Shown here: positions 10,473-21,784 of the stretch, piece after piece | Position numbering within the stretch: the first letter of the stretch is position 1 | How the letters are laid out: each line of letters opens with the position of its first letter | Assembly: GCA_963922205.1 (NCBI GenBank) | Contig: CAWUHX010000171.1 | Location: 682,001 to 746,000, forward strand | Length of the DNA: 64,000 bases | From: Romanomermis culicivorax | Taxonomy: Eukaryota; Nematoda; Enoplea; Mermithida; Mermithidae | Reading direction: 5' to 3' | Position numbers and translations under genes: made by a program | The notes under the pieces: generated by a model | What the model was told of the DNA's origin: nothing | Seen by the model: only the letters and a program-made list of their open reading frames with translations | Database searches by the model: none

Positions 10473-13400
10473 TTAGCTGGTGGATCCTTTCTGCTTCTGC
10501 AATCGCAGCAGCCAGCTTAAATATATAACAATGGATTTGAACAAAGTTTATATGCTCATTGAGGGATAACAAAGTTTACCTTGGATGGTGAAACAGGCTT
10601 TTTGTGGGCATAGCCGTAGATTTTGATGGTTTAATCATCTCTGAAACCTGCAATTATGTATGTTCTATTGATTATTCTATGTTTTTACATTTTTTACAGT
10701 TCAAACCTTATTCTTGTTTATATTTGATTTATTCCCAATAGTTACATCATCCTCAAAAGTGGCAACCTGCACTTGGATGGTGTCAACCTGAAAATAAATT
10801 TAAGCTTCGAGTTAATGCTATTTTCTTTTTCTTTATTTTCAAACCTTTAATGCAAGTGATTTAAAGAACGCTATTTGATTCTTCTGTGGTTTCATCAATG
10901 TAATGTTGAGAATATGCGCCACTTCTTGTAAGTGACCTTCGAGGTCACTGTCCGATTCAAATTTCACTATTTTTTTCTTTTTGCAAAACCACATCAGAGC
11001 AACGTATTGCATTGCTGAAAAGTATCGCCCGATCATGTTGTGAACTTTGTGGTGCAATTTGTTGAGAGCTTGGGGCTCCCTGTTTTCGATCAAGATTTTT
11101 TTCTGGAATTATAACAATTTATATTTCTAGCCAGAGAGAAAAAATGTTATTTTACAGGTATAAAAAGATCCATATCATCATGCCCCAATGGCAATTTTGT
11201 GCCGTTGGATTTGTGCATTAAATATGATTCGAGGTAAAACTTCCAGCCATCGCTGTAGACCCTACATGGTCTCCCCAGTTTCTGTTTTTTGTAGTCTTTG
11301 GACTGATTCTATTCATCTCCGTCTGCTGGTTCCGGGGTTAGGGGGACGAAGAATGACTTGAAAGGCATTTGATGATTTCGTAAAATAATTTTTGAACCAA
11401 AAGCACTCTTTTTGGTAGAAATCTGGGGCTCAGCAATAATTTGTTGCTCAAGACCTTCTACCTCTTCGGTACATTTTTCGGTTCCTAAACTGCTCAAGAG
11501 CTTCTATCTAAATTTGACAACTTATTGTTTTAGAAAATCACATCATAGTTGAATTCAAATGTCAAGTTTGATAATTCGAGAAAGAAGCCAACTTGTTTGA
11601 AGGCAAGATGAATGAGTGCTCATTACAACAATGACAAACTACCTATCATATTCTTTCAAAGATGTCATATTTGAGTGGCCAAGTACTCTGGAGCCCAGTT
11701 GGGCATCACTGCTTTCTGCTACCAAAAAGCGATTGAAAAATTCCATGCATGAGCTGGTACAACTAGCTGGGCGTACTTTGTAGGCAAGCAAATGCTTGAA
11801 GCTGCTAGAAACCTTGAAAGCAGAGAATTACTATAGTTTTAATCAAGTTTTAGATGTAAATTCTTTATTAAAACCCTTGGAATGTGCACAAGAATGCAGG
11901 CGGACACTTTGTAATGAGACTGGTATTAGATTAATTGCCGGCATACTCATACATATTGCCGAGGGGAACATTTATTTTTATTTACCGTGATTTGTTTTAA
12001 GTTTTGGCTAATATGGTGGGTTAGTTGACGCAGGAATGAAACTAACATATACTGGCGATTGTCAATGTATCCATTCTCTAATGTGACAACCCTGCGCACT
12101 TCTTGGTAATCGAGAAACATGGAATGGTCATCCAATGACATTACCATTGCATTAATCCGGCCATTTTTAGCGTCGGGCACTTTTGTTAAATGGTAAACTT
12201 CATTCCCCTACTTGCAGGAATGCAAGTTTACCATTCCGGCCTTATAAATCATTTCTGGTCGTGCTGCCTTGGAAAACAGCAATTGAATGATTATATAGTT
12301 TAGAACAAAAGTGTAATCATTCTTCGAAAAATCCAATGCTCTGTGATGAATTCCAACAAATTTGTCACGCATTTCACCGCTGCATCAGAATTGTAAACAA
12401 TTCCTATACGATGCAGGTGGTAAAATCAGTTTTTTAGCACGACGCAATCTGAACAAGAGAAAGTTTCAAGCTATTAGCCCTCTGTAAAGCTGGTTACAGA
12501 AGTAATGTCATCAACAATGTGGAGAAAGAAATGACATGACTTTGTCACCAATGAAAGCATCCCTACTGATCTATATGTTCCCCCAGGGAACGTTGTCATG
12601 AGCACCACTTCCCCAGTTTGGTCTCCAACACATTTAGCATCCCAAAAGTTGTCATCGACTGGGCTTCGTTGGAGTCGGTCTCCCAGACGAGCCAGCCGAT
12701 GAAGGTCTGAAGAGCTGAACAATAATTTGAACACAAAGTATAATTTTTGGATACAGCGTAAATTGATCTTATATACACGGCAATTTTGTCTTTAAAGCCT
12801 ACATAGTAAATCTTGAATTACCACAACAGTGGTTGCAAATGGACAGTTAGTTTGATATTTTTTCTGATTTAAGAACTATTAATCAGAGAAATTTTCATCA
12901 GAGATCACCACCTACTACCATGGGAAATATCAGCTGCATTGAGCTCCGCCTTTTCTTTGCTGCAACAAAATTGAACAGCGGAAGATATACAGCGCTGATA
13001 ATAATCAACTGTAGCCTCGTTGGATTTACACTCCAAGTCGATGCCTTCATCCTTATATTCTTTCAATAATGGGCACCGACGACACTTTTCATACAAGCCA
13101 GCAGCTCGCATGGCTGCTTTCAAGTGGGGTGGACGACCATCCTTGTCCAAATTATCAGTAGACGTTCGACAAATTTCCATGTGATGGATTGTTTTGGCCT
13201 GTACCTTTTTAGTTGCATCTTGTCTTTATACAGGGCATACAACTTTTCCCCGTGATCTTTGCGATATATAAAATGATCATGAACCCAATCAACATACTCC
13301 TGGCACCAGGCAAATAAGAAATGCCCGTTTTGACTGTTTTCTTTTTTTAGTTCCGATGACAGGATTTTTTTGGTCAAAAATGAGTTTTTTTGCAAATTTG

Positions 13401-13782
13401 CTGATTGCATGAACCAAGCGAGCCTGATCATAATTTTTCAGTGTGGAAAAACTTTTGTTTTGTAAAATTTTAATAGTTGCCCGTTTCTGTGTTACATTGT
13501 TTGTCACATCATCACTACTTTTGCTGAAAAAAAATCTTATTTTTTCAATTTTTTCTTCATGTCTATTTATACCTGTCTTTCTTTTGACAACCTTCTGTTT
13601 TAGATTTGAGGAGGCCTGCTGCTGGTGGATTACATAGCATTCGACTTGGTGACATTTTATAGGAAAATTCTCGAATCTATTTAGCAATTTATGGTTGACT
13701 AATGGACAACTGAAAAAACATCATTATGGCTCACAGATTTCAGAAAAATTGAATCCACAGATTCGTTATTTCTGCTATCCAT
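10473..13782 (-). pseudogene. Multi-exon tyrosine-recombinase gene of a mobile element (YR copy 1)
   Basis: Read on the minus strand, a coding series with GT..AG introns runs from ATG 13782-13780 to TAA 10475-10473. The exons I can place are 12912-13192 (upstream limit uncertain), about 12500-12714, 12410-12448, 11986-12379, 11643-11812, 11156-11507, 10845-11102, 10707-10787, 10580-10647 and 10473-10515. Reading phase is preserved across most junctions, which argues for a real spliced gene. The order is: a Cys/His-rich N-terminal part (about 13290-13720), a GRPPHLKAAMRAAGLYEKC region, an unidentified central part, the recombinase domain (11643-12379), then a C-terminal region of unknown function with KKQKLGRPCRVYSDGWKFYL. 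Decay is visible: in-frame TAG codons at 12218-12220, 11504-11506 and 11309-11311, and frameshifts near 13700, 13350 and 12480. Related fragments occur at 38909-39151 and 41700-42340. Crypton/DIRS/Ngaro-like affiliation is possible but not established. Confidence 0.65.
11643..12379 (-). other. Tyrosine recombinase catalytic domain (two exons)
   Basis: Box I is SKAARPEMIYKAGM, with the catalytic Arg at 12259-12261. The beta-hairpin Lys lies in VPDAKNGR (12166-12168). Box II begins YKVRPASCTSS with its Arg at 11771-11773; the usual His two residues before the next conserved position is Tyr here. It continues to RVLGHSNMTSLKEYDR, with His at 11675-11677 and the nucleophile Tyr at 11648-11650. 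The R..K..(H)xxR..H..Y order and spacing match the phage-integrase/DIRS/Crypton fold. The domain is split by a 173-nt intron (11813-11985) that preserves frame. One TAG (12218-12220) lies between box I and the Lys. Confidence 0.75.
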
Positions 13783-13789
13783 AATCCAT

Positions 13790-14100
13790 ATTTCAGCTTG
13801 CATGCTCGATACAAGCTGAATTGGTGGATTGCCTTACCACTTATGCACTTTATAATTATTCATTACAGATCACATTCAGATCACAAAAAAATAAAGGATA
13901 ATAAAGTAAAGGGAAAGAAAAGAGAAGAAACGGAAATTAAAGAAAAAATCATAGTAACCAAGTGTCAGAATTTGATTACTATCTGTCAGGCATTTCCACT
14001 AAATGTCAAAATCTACTTACTACCAGTCAGTCATTGTTTAAGAGTGGAAAATATAAAAAATAGAAGAAAATAAAACAAAAAAATTAGTGCATATTAGTTT
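13790..14100. other. Non-coding stretch with GTCAG-type words
   Basis: AACCAAGTGTCAGAATTTGA (about 13958) and CTATCTGTCAGGCATTTCC (about 13980) repeat words also present at 9008-9170, on the other side of the recombinase gene. An A-rich plus-strand frame here is not convincing as a gene. Confidence 0.4.
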
Positions 14101-14109
14101 TCAATCACT

Positions 14110-15335
14110 CTTTGGCTTTGCTTCAAGTAGCAAGGTTGAATTTTCTATTGTCACAATAGAGACAATAGTTGAGTTAGTTTTCGAATAGATGCCTCTTTTT
14201 TCGCATTAAGTCACTCAATGAAACTAATCAATGTTTTCCTACATCATTGAACCATTTTGCTGGCTGGCCATAATATATTGTGTACCACCTCCAGGTATGT
14301 GTCAATATGCTTCGCAAAGCCTGAAAAAATGAAGTGGAAAATTTAAAAGATTTTTTTGAATTAGCTCGAGTGCAATTCTCATTGGCTGTAAAAAATACGA
14401 AGTATTTCGATATAAACAGAATTCACACTAAATTTTATCTAATTGCTACTATTCAGAGGCTCACCCTACAGAACAAAACAAAAAATTAGTGAGACCTCAG
14501 CTTATAGAAAAGACTACCTCGAAAACAGTATCTATATTTCATCAACATGACAAAGTCCAGTGTGAAAGGAGTTGAAGATACATAATCAGCCAGATTAACA
14601 ATACATACATTTTTTTAATCTAGTTTCCTCCTTTTGACCACCAAATGCCAGTGATACCATTTAATTGTCAACCACCAACTTGGGCAACACATTAGGCAAC
14701 CTCAGCAGTGATATAGATAAGTATGCTATCATCAAGACCTTATATTCTCCCACTAAAGAGGCACCAGTGCCTTCTATTCCAAAGAAACAGGACTTGTTGG
14801 TGCTGTTTCAGCCTTTGATGAATGTTTCTGATGAGATGTTGGAGACCAACCTCAGTCAATTCCCACACACATTTGGCGACTGATAGCTAATTCAAGAGCC
14901 CATAAAATTTTATGTCTAATGGTGTAAAAGTGTTGCATGATGTTCAAAAGTGACTCTGCTATAAACGATCAAATTGTCCCTGTGAGACACCCTGTTGCAT
15001 GCAAATTTTGGAAAACGTATCAGAGATAGCTCAAATCTGATTTAATTTTCGATTTCTGCATTGAAAACTACCTGAAACACTTCAAATTCAATATTTGATC
15101 ATCAAAAGTAAGGTTTCATGAACAATGAAAAGTGCATCTTGGTGATTTTGTGAGTATTAGAGTACTTGAAATCGAAAGGCACCAAAAATCTAAGACATCG
15201 ATTAATTTTCAGGGCAATTTCCACAAATGATACCTCATAGAAAAGCCCATGAAATTTTACGTCTATTAATGTAAAAATATCAGTGTGATCTTCATAAGTG
15301 ACTCTGCTATTAACGATCAAATGGTTCACTATCAG
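14110..15335 (-). pseudogene. Kinase-like gene family, copy K1 (decayed)
   Basis: Minus-strand blocks match copies K2 and K3 in the same order. An LIVNSRVTYEDHTDIFTL block (about 15245-15317) recurs as NLIVYSRVTFEHH (about 14935-14975). A NSTNKSCFFGIEGTGAS block lies at 14755-14810. A block equivalent to the post-P-loop exon of K3 lies at about 14150-14330. The P-loop exon is badly eroded (about 14515-14590). Stops occur throughout. Identity as a kinase-like gene comes from the better preserved copies. The local blocks themselves are only repeat-family evidence. Confidence 0.45.
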
Positions 15336-15664
15336 ATTTTACTGACAATGGTTTTCTAGGAGAATAGACTGCAGGATCGGCTCAAATTAAATACATAAAA
15401 AAAGTCACAAATTGGATTAGACATGACTTTTGTAATGTGTGCACTCGATTTGGTAGTATGTTACACACACAACATAATCTGGCAAGCTTTCAACATGTGA
15501 AAAAGAGGAAGCACAAACAACATGTACACAATCACATCAATCAATAGTGGTCATCTTACTAATACTGTAGTAACTCCAAGAGTAAATCCATGCTTGATAG
15601 GATAAGAAGACAGGTTAATATCATATCTTCATTAAATTGACAAAATAATTGAACAACAAGTGAC

Positions 15665-16560
15665 ATTTAGGGCTGGATGACAGAAAGAGGAACAGGTTAT
15701 ATCTGGAATAAGCCTTATTTCTTGGGTAGCTGTCCTCAACATGCTATATCAGGAATAGCTGTGATAGTGGAATAAAAGCTATATGTATGACAGAAAGCAG
15801 AGTAACAGCAGCAGAATAGCTGTGCCTAGAAGATAAGAAAGAATTAGGCATGTTTTTCCGATTTCAATAAGAAGCTCATTAAAATTCCCTACAAGCATGA
15901 TGTCACAAAGAAATGTTGTAACAAAAATAACTTTGACACAAAAGCTTTTTGACAATGCCATAAAAGAATGGTTTTTAGTAGAGCTATTTTTTAGTTTTTT
16001 GTGTAATGGCTGAAATAAAGCCATTAGCTGTATGATGATATTTTCCATTGCATCAGTTTCTTCCAAGAGTTTCAATATTTCAATTTCTTCTATGGAGCAC
16101 AAACAAGGACAAGAAAAGAGAATGTGTTCACAATTTTTTTGTAATAAAAAAGGACAAAAATTTTTATTCCTGGATTTATACCTGCTGATGTAAGACTGAG
16201 GATAAGAATAACTATTCTTTATTCCAGACAAAGCATATCCTACTTTCTATTATAGGGCTAATTTTGTTCAGCCAATTCATTCCAGGATTCATTGGTGAGA
16301 TGAGGGTTGTTACCCTTTCTATCATACAAAATTTATTTGGCAGTTTTGCACAGTTATTCCCCTTTTTGTCATATGACAAATATTAATTTCTTACTTGACA
16401 CTGGACTTATTCCAGAGTTAACACTATTATTCAACTGTCATATGGCCCTTAATGCTTTTTCTCTCCTTTTCCTTTGTTCCCAAAATAGCATGGAGTGAGC
16501 TTCAATAAAATTCATAAACCCCCAGGTCTCTGTAAATGAATCTCATGTACAAAAGATATT
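15665..16560. repeat. Tail repeat family B, copy 1
   Basis: Contains GGGCTGGATGACAGAAAGAG, AGGAATAGCTGTG and a GACAATGCCATAAAAGAATGG word. The same series, in the same order, is found at 23540-24600 and 31520-32440 and, inverted and partial, at 45385-45625. The minus strand holds a 150-codon hydrophobic frame (15779-16231) whose relatives in the other copies are broken. Always located upstream (minus sense) of a kinase-like copy. Confidence 0.65.
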
Positions 16561-17020
16561 TCAATGTTTTTGGGAAGTTATGTTTATGAGAAAAATTTTA
16601 TCTGATCTAGATTAGAAATGTTTGACTGCAAGGAAAATCAGGAATGGTGTTTATTAGAAAGCATGGATAAATCTAGTGGCTGAAGTTCAGATAGACAGCT
16701 AATACTATAATATACTTATGTATGGCAGAAGTTAAGACTTGCTGTCAGGAGATTAAATGAAATCCCATTGAGTTTAGACTAAGTATTTGGATAATGCCAC
16801 AAGTTTAGAGGAAATGCAAAAATTTTGCCAACAGTTGAGATGTTTCATGTTTGGTTAACAAAATAATGAAGAGTGAAGAGAATTGTTGTAGGTCAGGTCA
16901 GTATACCTTCAAATTTTCTGTCCCGTATGGTATACTGTTTATTAGAAAATCATGAAAATGTGAAACACTACTTGTTTTCCATTTTCATTATCCAGAAGCA
17001 TTTCAAGAAAAACAGACTTA
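16560..17020. repeat. AT-rich stretch ending in partial MITE G
   Basis: The last 140 bases (about 16880-17018) align with the right half of MITE G, ending AAGAAAAACAGACTTA next to the mariner-type MITE. The rest shows nothing recognisable. Confidence 0.45.
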
Positions 17021-17022
17021 TA

Positions 17023-17572
17023 CTGGGTGAGCCAAAAAAAGGCGACCAGTACTGACTCTTATAGCTTTTAAACAGATGGAGCTTTTCTAAATCAATTTCT
17101 TGTCTCGATAGATCAAACATCTGGCATAAAAACTGCAGAGTTTCAGCTATATTTCTCGAATATTGACTGACTAGAATCAAAAGTACTAAACATCGGGCTT
17201 TTCCAAATGAATTTTTAAAAATTGACAAAATCAACATGTTTTAAGACAAAAAACTACGAAATTTGCTTCACATTGAAAGAAGAAGTTTATGACTTTAAGT
17301 TAGGTGTAACTTACAAATCTGGATGACTTTTGAAGTATTTTGTGTGTAAAAAGCTTCACAAAACGTTTCTCACAATAGGAAAACTTTCTACTTTAATTTC
17401 ACAATTTTTACTTTCTGAAAAATGATGTTTACTAAATTCCTGTTGGTACACTAACCATGAATGCTAGAAGCATACAACTTGAGCTTTACAGCAAAGATAA
17501 ACGGGGCATTCTGATGCAGCAATCAAAAGTTATTAGAGGCAGTACTGGTTGCCTTTTTTTTCACTCACACTG
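17023..17572. mobile_element. Mariner-type MITE
   Basis: Left end TA|CTGGGTGAGCCAAAAAAAGG followed by CGACCAGTACTG. Right end CAGTACTGGTTGCC, a T-run, then CTCACACTG|TA. The two arms pair over about 35 bp and are flanked by TA. The GGGTG(A)GCCAAAAAA start is typical of mariner ends. The internal 480 bp has no transposase frame, so it is non-autonomous. Confidence 0.7.
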
Positions 17573-17579
17573 TATACTT

Positions 17580-18820
17580 TATACAGAATCCAGATCTTAT
17601 TTGATCGATCTGCCATTTAGTATCCAACTCTGATGATTGCAGTTTCCTAGATTCAAACATTCTTAGTGTTCAGGTAATTGGGATGTTTGAGAAATAGGGA
17701 CATTTGGTGAATGGGGACACAATCATAAGGAACACATCTTTTTTTAGTTTTAATTGGGAGTTATATAATAGAGCACTATTTTTAAGACTTTTCATGTCTG
17801 CTATAGAAGAATTTTTCCTATAGCTGGCCAGCTGATCTTCTCTCAGCCCTCCCAAGTTTTTCTGTTGCTGTGTGTTTGTATGTTATAAAAACTGAATCAA
17901 TTGTGTGCCAGTGCATGCATAACAATGATGTCTGAAAATAGTTACAAAAATGATGGCATCACCATAGATGATGAAAAATTCTGCCTTACCTGCATTTAAG
18001 CAGTTACGAAAGTTTCCGTAAATTTCATTTGACCCATGGAAAAACAGGAAACTTCAAAAAGAAAATTCTGTTTTTCTCAGGAACACTGTCAGCACTATTG
18101 TAAATGTAGCAGAAAACCAAGCATAGCATCAATTAAAGAATAAATTTTTGGCAAATTCCTCAGTAAAAGAATGCACTACTTTTAGTAATACAGCAAAACT
18201 TTTGGAGGCAGTGCTTATTTCAGTGTTTTCTATTTTATAGGCATTCTGTAAAAACAGACTCAATGGAACTGCTAATTAAAGTTCAAGAATTCCAAGTTTC
18301 TGCATCAAAAACAGAATGGGACATTGTGAATGCAAGAAATGTCATTACTATAAAAATGTTTGTTGTGCTTTCTGATTTTCTTCTATGTTTTTTCAGTGTA
18401 ATAACGACCCATGCAAATTTGAGACAAGGTGCTATGCATCAGGAAGTTTGAAAAAGAATCTAACCTGAACAAAGAAACAAAAGAAACCAGTTGATCAAAC
18501 TCTTGTGCAATCCAAAAGATATATGGATTATGAATCATAGTGGTGTAAAGTATTGTACTTCAATACTAGCATATGATTATTTCTTGTTACAGTAAAACTG
18601 GAGTTTCTTGATATCAGGCAAGATTATTCCAGACTGTTGTTTAGAATTGATTTAAGTCTATATTTGAGGCAGTACCTATTTTGCATTCATAATTTACCAG
18701 AAAATATTTTTTATTTCAGCTACAAAGTATTCCAATCAGTTTTTTCACCTCACATTGACCAGACATTTTTAGGTTATTTGTTGATCAATAAACAAGATTT
18801 TTCTGTCTCACCCATAGTTC
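17580..18820. other. Unassigned AT-rich stretch
   Basis: Short frames only. No terminal repeats, splice-linked exons or known motifs were recognised. Confidence 0.35.
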
Positions 18821-18844
18821 TCTAGAAAAAATTTCTTTTTTTTG

Positions 18845-19040
18845 GTAAGTTATCCATGTTTCCATATGTTTCATCAATGCAACCTACTAGGAAGCCAGTA
18901 CACCCATGACCCTGTTGGAGGACCCCAGCGCTTTCTATTGGTTGTTTTTCAGGTATGTTATAAACAGTTGGGGAAGAGTTGGTGAAAAAAGTTGATTCAT
19001 CATCATTGAAGGGCAAGGTACAATGGGCGAATCTCAGGAA
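18845..19040 (-). pseudogene. Possible exon, unknown product
   Basis: A higher-G+C minus-strand block reads FNDDESTFFTNSSPTVYNIP and later GHGCTGFLVGCIDETYGNMD. It is flanked by A/T runs. I do not recognise it and no clear neighbouring exon was found. It may be a retroelement remnant. Confidence 0.25.
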
Positions 19041-19429
19041 AACCATATGATACATACACAGAAATGCTCACCAATCATTGGCCTATCCAATGGTGTAACA
19101 ACAAATCAAATCCGTCCCTACAGTCAAAAGTTACGCCTTCTTTTCTGAAATCTGCTCTTTTTGGTCATATCTTTTAGTGTGGAAAAATTCTCCAAGTTGA
19201 TACAATTCAAAGTCAAGAGTACTGTACCATGTTGAATATAAACCACACAAAAATTGATAGGGATTCTGATGCAGACGAGGACGAGCTTTTCAAAAATGCA
19301 GCAACAAATCATGTAGGACAAAAATCAGAAGATTCTGCCTGAAAAACGCAAAAAAATTCGGTTTTTACACAAAATCGTTCCTTTAGAAAACTGCATTTAT
19401 TACATTTGATGCAATATGCGAGACCAAAG

Positions 19430-19980
19430 TATATGAGTCAAACCAATCCATTGAAATTGGCCACAAAGTTGTCCACCTTCAACTCCTTGAGTAGCAAACC
19501 TTGATCATGTAGTTTGGAAACACAGTCTGAAATATTGATCAACAGATATTTCAAGTTACAAGCCTTAGTATGATCTAGTTTGTCCAAAGTATACAAATTA
19601 TCATTCTCTGTATATAGAGGAAAGATAAGCACTTTTGACACCATGTCAATAGAAAAATGCATGACAGAAATCAGAAGGAGCCTTCTCTAGATACACTTTG
19701 TGAATGAACATTTCATGCTCAAACTGGGGAAGCTTTTTGAATTTCTTGATAGCAATGTTTATTGGCTGTAAAAAATAAAAAGCATATCGACAAAAAAGGA
19801 ATTCACAATTTTACATAGTTGCCAGAATTCTGAAGCTTGCCTTACAAAACAGAAAAACTTAGCTAGACCATAGATTTTCAAAAAGACTAACCTCAAAAAC
19901 AGTAGCAATACTGCTCTCCAGGGTTCTTTTGTACATTATCCATTTGCACATGTACAAATGGCAGCCAATATTTCATTTGT
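19430..19980 (-). pseudogene. Kinase-like gene family, copy K2 core (decayed protein kinase domain)
   Basis: A short exon from 19892 ends ESSIATVFE| with a GT donor, equivalent to the P-loop exon of K3. After an intron, the exon ending at 19765 starts PINIAIKKFKKLPQFEHEMF, which fits the VAIK strand and the following helix of a protein kinase N-lobe. After a frame change, a block at 19438-19662 contains KYLLINISDCVSKLHDQGLL then KELKVDNFV. This is the catalytic-loop position (HxDLKxxN), but the His and Asp are replaced, so the loop is degenerate. The gene is interrupted upstream by a family C insertion, and its 5' part continues at 21785-22380. Confidence 0.5.
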
Positions 19981-20139
19981 ACAATTTTCACATAGCAAAA
20001 ATAGGAAATAATAATAAACCTGTATTCCTACATATCATAGCCAGATACTTATAACCAAATCAATGTGATTGTCAAATTTTATTTATAACTATGAGAATTT
20101 TATCAAAATTGAACAAAAAAAATGAAATTTCTGAGTTTC

Positions 20140-20960
20140 AATTCTAACTCAAAAGCAGTGGAACAAATTTTATAGAAAGCTATCCAATAGCATAATGAAT
20201 TTGAATTAGATGATAAATAAATGTTCAAGTCCTCTGACAAGTGACAGCCCTAGAAAGATATCATCTTTACAGCACAAAGCACCAAAAAATTTTTGTGTAT
20301 TGACATGACAATGCTGGAAAATCGATTTTCCAAACATTTATCTCAAGAATTAGATTTAAATTTTCTGTTCAAAAGTCATAATTCTTAGAATTTTATTACC
20401 GTCATGAACTTGACTGAAAGGATATGAATGACAGTGTATAAATTCCCAATAACTACTTCAATGAAGCTTCCAAATCAGTTTTATGTTAAGAAAGGAATTA
20501 TTGCTTCGAAGTTTGTAGACTGAACAGATTGATCTTCCTCAAAAATTGTTTCAAGGGAAAACTGTGAATCTTTATTGAATATCAAGATAAAATATTGAAA
20601 ATTATCCCTTACAACATGATATAATACATTTGAGATTATTAAAACTATTATACATTAAATGATAGGTAAAGGTAGGCATTTTAAAAGCTATGTCTGAGCT
20701 AGGTATTATATAATAATGATTATTAAAGTTATAACCTGTGCGAAGTGCAGGAAAATTTTGAGATAATGAACTTCTAAAATGCACGGAAATGCATATTTTT
20801 TGTACCTTATCCCCAACATTCTCTTCCCTAAATGGGAAAGAGTTGTTTGAACATGTACAAATGATCACCTCTATTTCATTTGGCCCCAAAATTTTTCTTT
20901 TGCCTCCAGCAAAAAAAACTGCTGCCCTCCCTGATTTTTTACCAACTTTTTTTTTTACCA
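20140..20960 (+). repeat. Interspersed repeat family C, copy C1
   Basis: Aligns with 56880-57990 in the same orientation and with 50110-50960 inverted. Landmarks are TGGAAAATCGATTTTCCAAA, TGTGAATCTTTATTGA, TTATTAAAGTTATAA and GTGCAGGAAAATTTTGAGAT. It ends in a CCTAAATGGGAAAGAG-like palindromic stretch. It splits kinase-like copy K2. Confidence 0.6.
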
Positions 20961-21780
20961 AAGTGAAACAGAAACATATGGCTCATTATGGTATGATATG
21001 CATCACCAGTTGCTTGAAACCTACTTGACTGAATCCATCTGGAGAAAGATATTTAAGCTTGATACTTTTTGTTATATTTTAGAACAAGGTTGTCATTATT
21101 ATTGGTCTTTTATCTACTGATTTCTTCAACTTATGCTTAGGGCTGGCAGGAGCAGAGCCACTTAGGCTCATGTCCTATCCTCTTGACGTTTTTTCTGCCT
21201 TTACATACTGGATTTCACATTAAAGTTTACACTTTCATACTTACAGTGTCAAAAATATTTGTTAGGGCGGGTGTTCCTTACATATTCAAAAACTAGCTAG
21301 CATACATTTCCTATACATACAAACTTACATGTTGAAAAACAGAAAAAATTTGATGGGCCGTAAAGTGCGCGCAAGTAAAGCAGATTCATGTGATCTAAAT
21401 ATAAGAAGTTTGGTCAGAATAATGTCCACATTTACAGAAAAAGGTAACAGCATAGTTTCTCTCCAAAACTCACGAAATTCATATCAAAAAAGCCTGGAAC
21501 TGACAAAAATTGAATGGAAAAACTAGAATATGATCATTTTTTATGAAAGTGACAAAATTTATCAACTTTACAGTGAACCACAAAGCTGTAAGTTGCAACC
21601 ACCAGACCTGCATGAAAAAACCTGTTGGTAATAATGATTATTAAAACTATAATCCATGTCAAGTGCAGGAAAATTTTGAAATAATGATTTCAAATCCCTG
21701 ATTTTTCACAGTTCAGTGTCACAAGAGCAAGAAAAACATAATTAGTTTGACTAAAAATACATAAATTTTGTTCATTCATA
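20960..21780. other. Unassigned stretch with a second family C end
   Basis: At 21625-21690 the family C core (AAGTGCAGGAAAATTTTGA) recurs as a short direct copy. Otherwise nothing is recognised. A 65-codon plus frame at 21329 lacks motifs. Confidence 0.35.
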
Positions 21781-21784
21781 CTTT

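Noticed and set aside
13120..13260. Programmed -1 frameshift between ALYKDKM and DKDGRPP blocks
   Set aside because: Both YR copies 1 and 2 show the same frame offset, but no good slippery heptamer is present. A lost or unrecognised intron is more likely.
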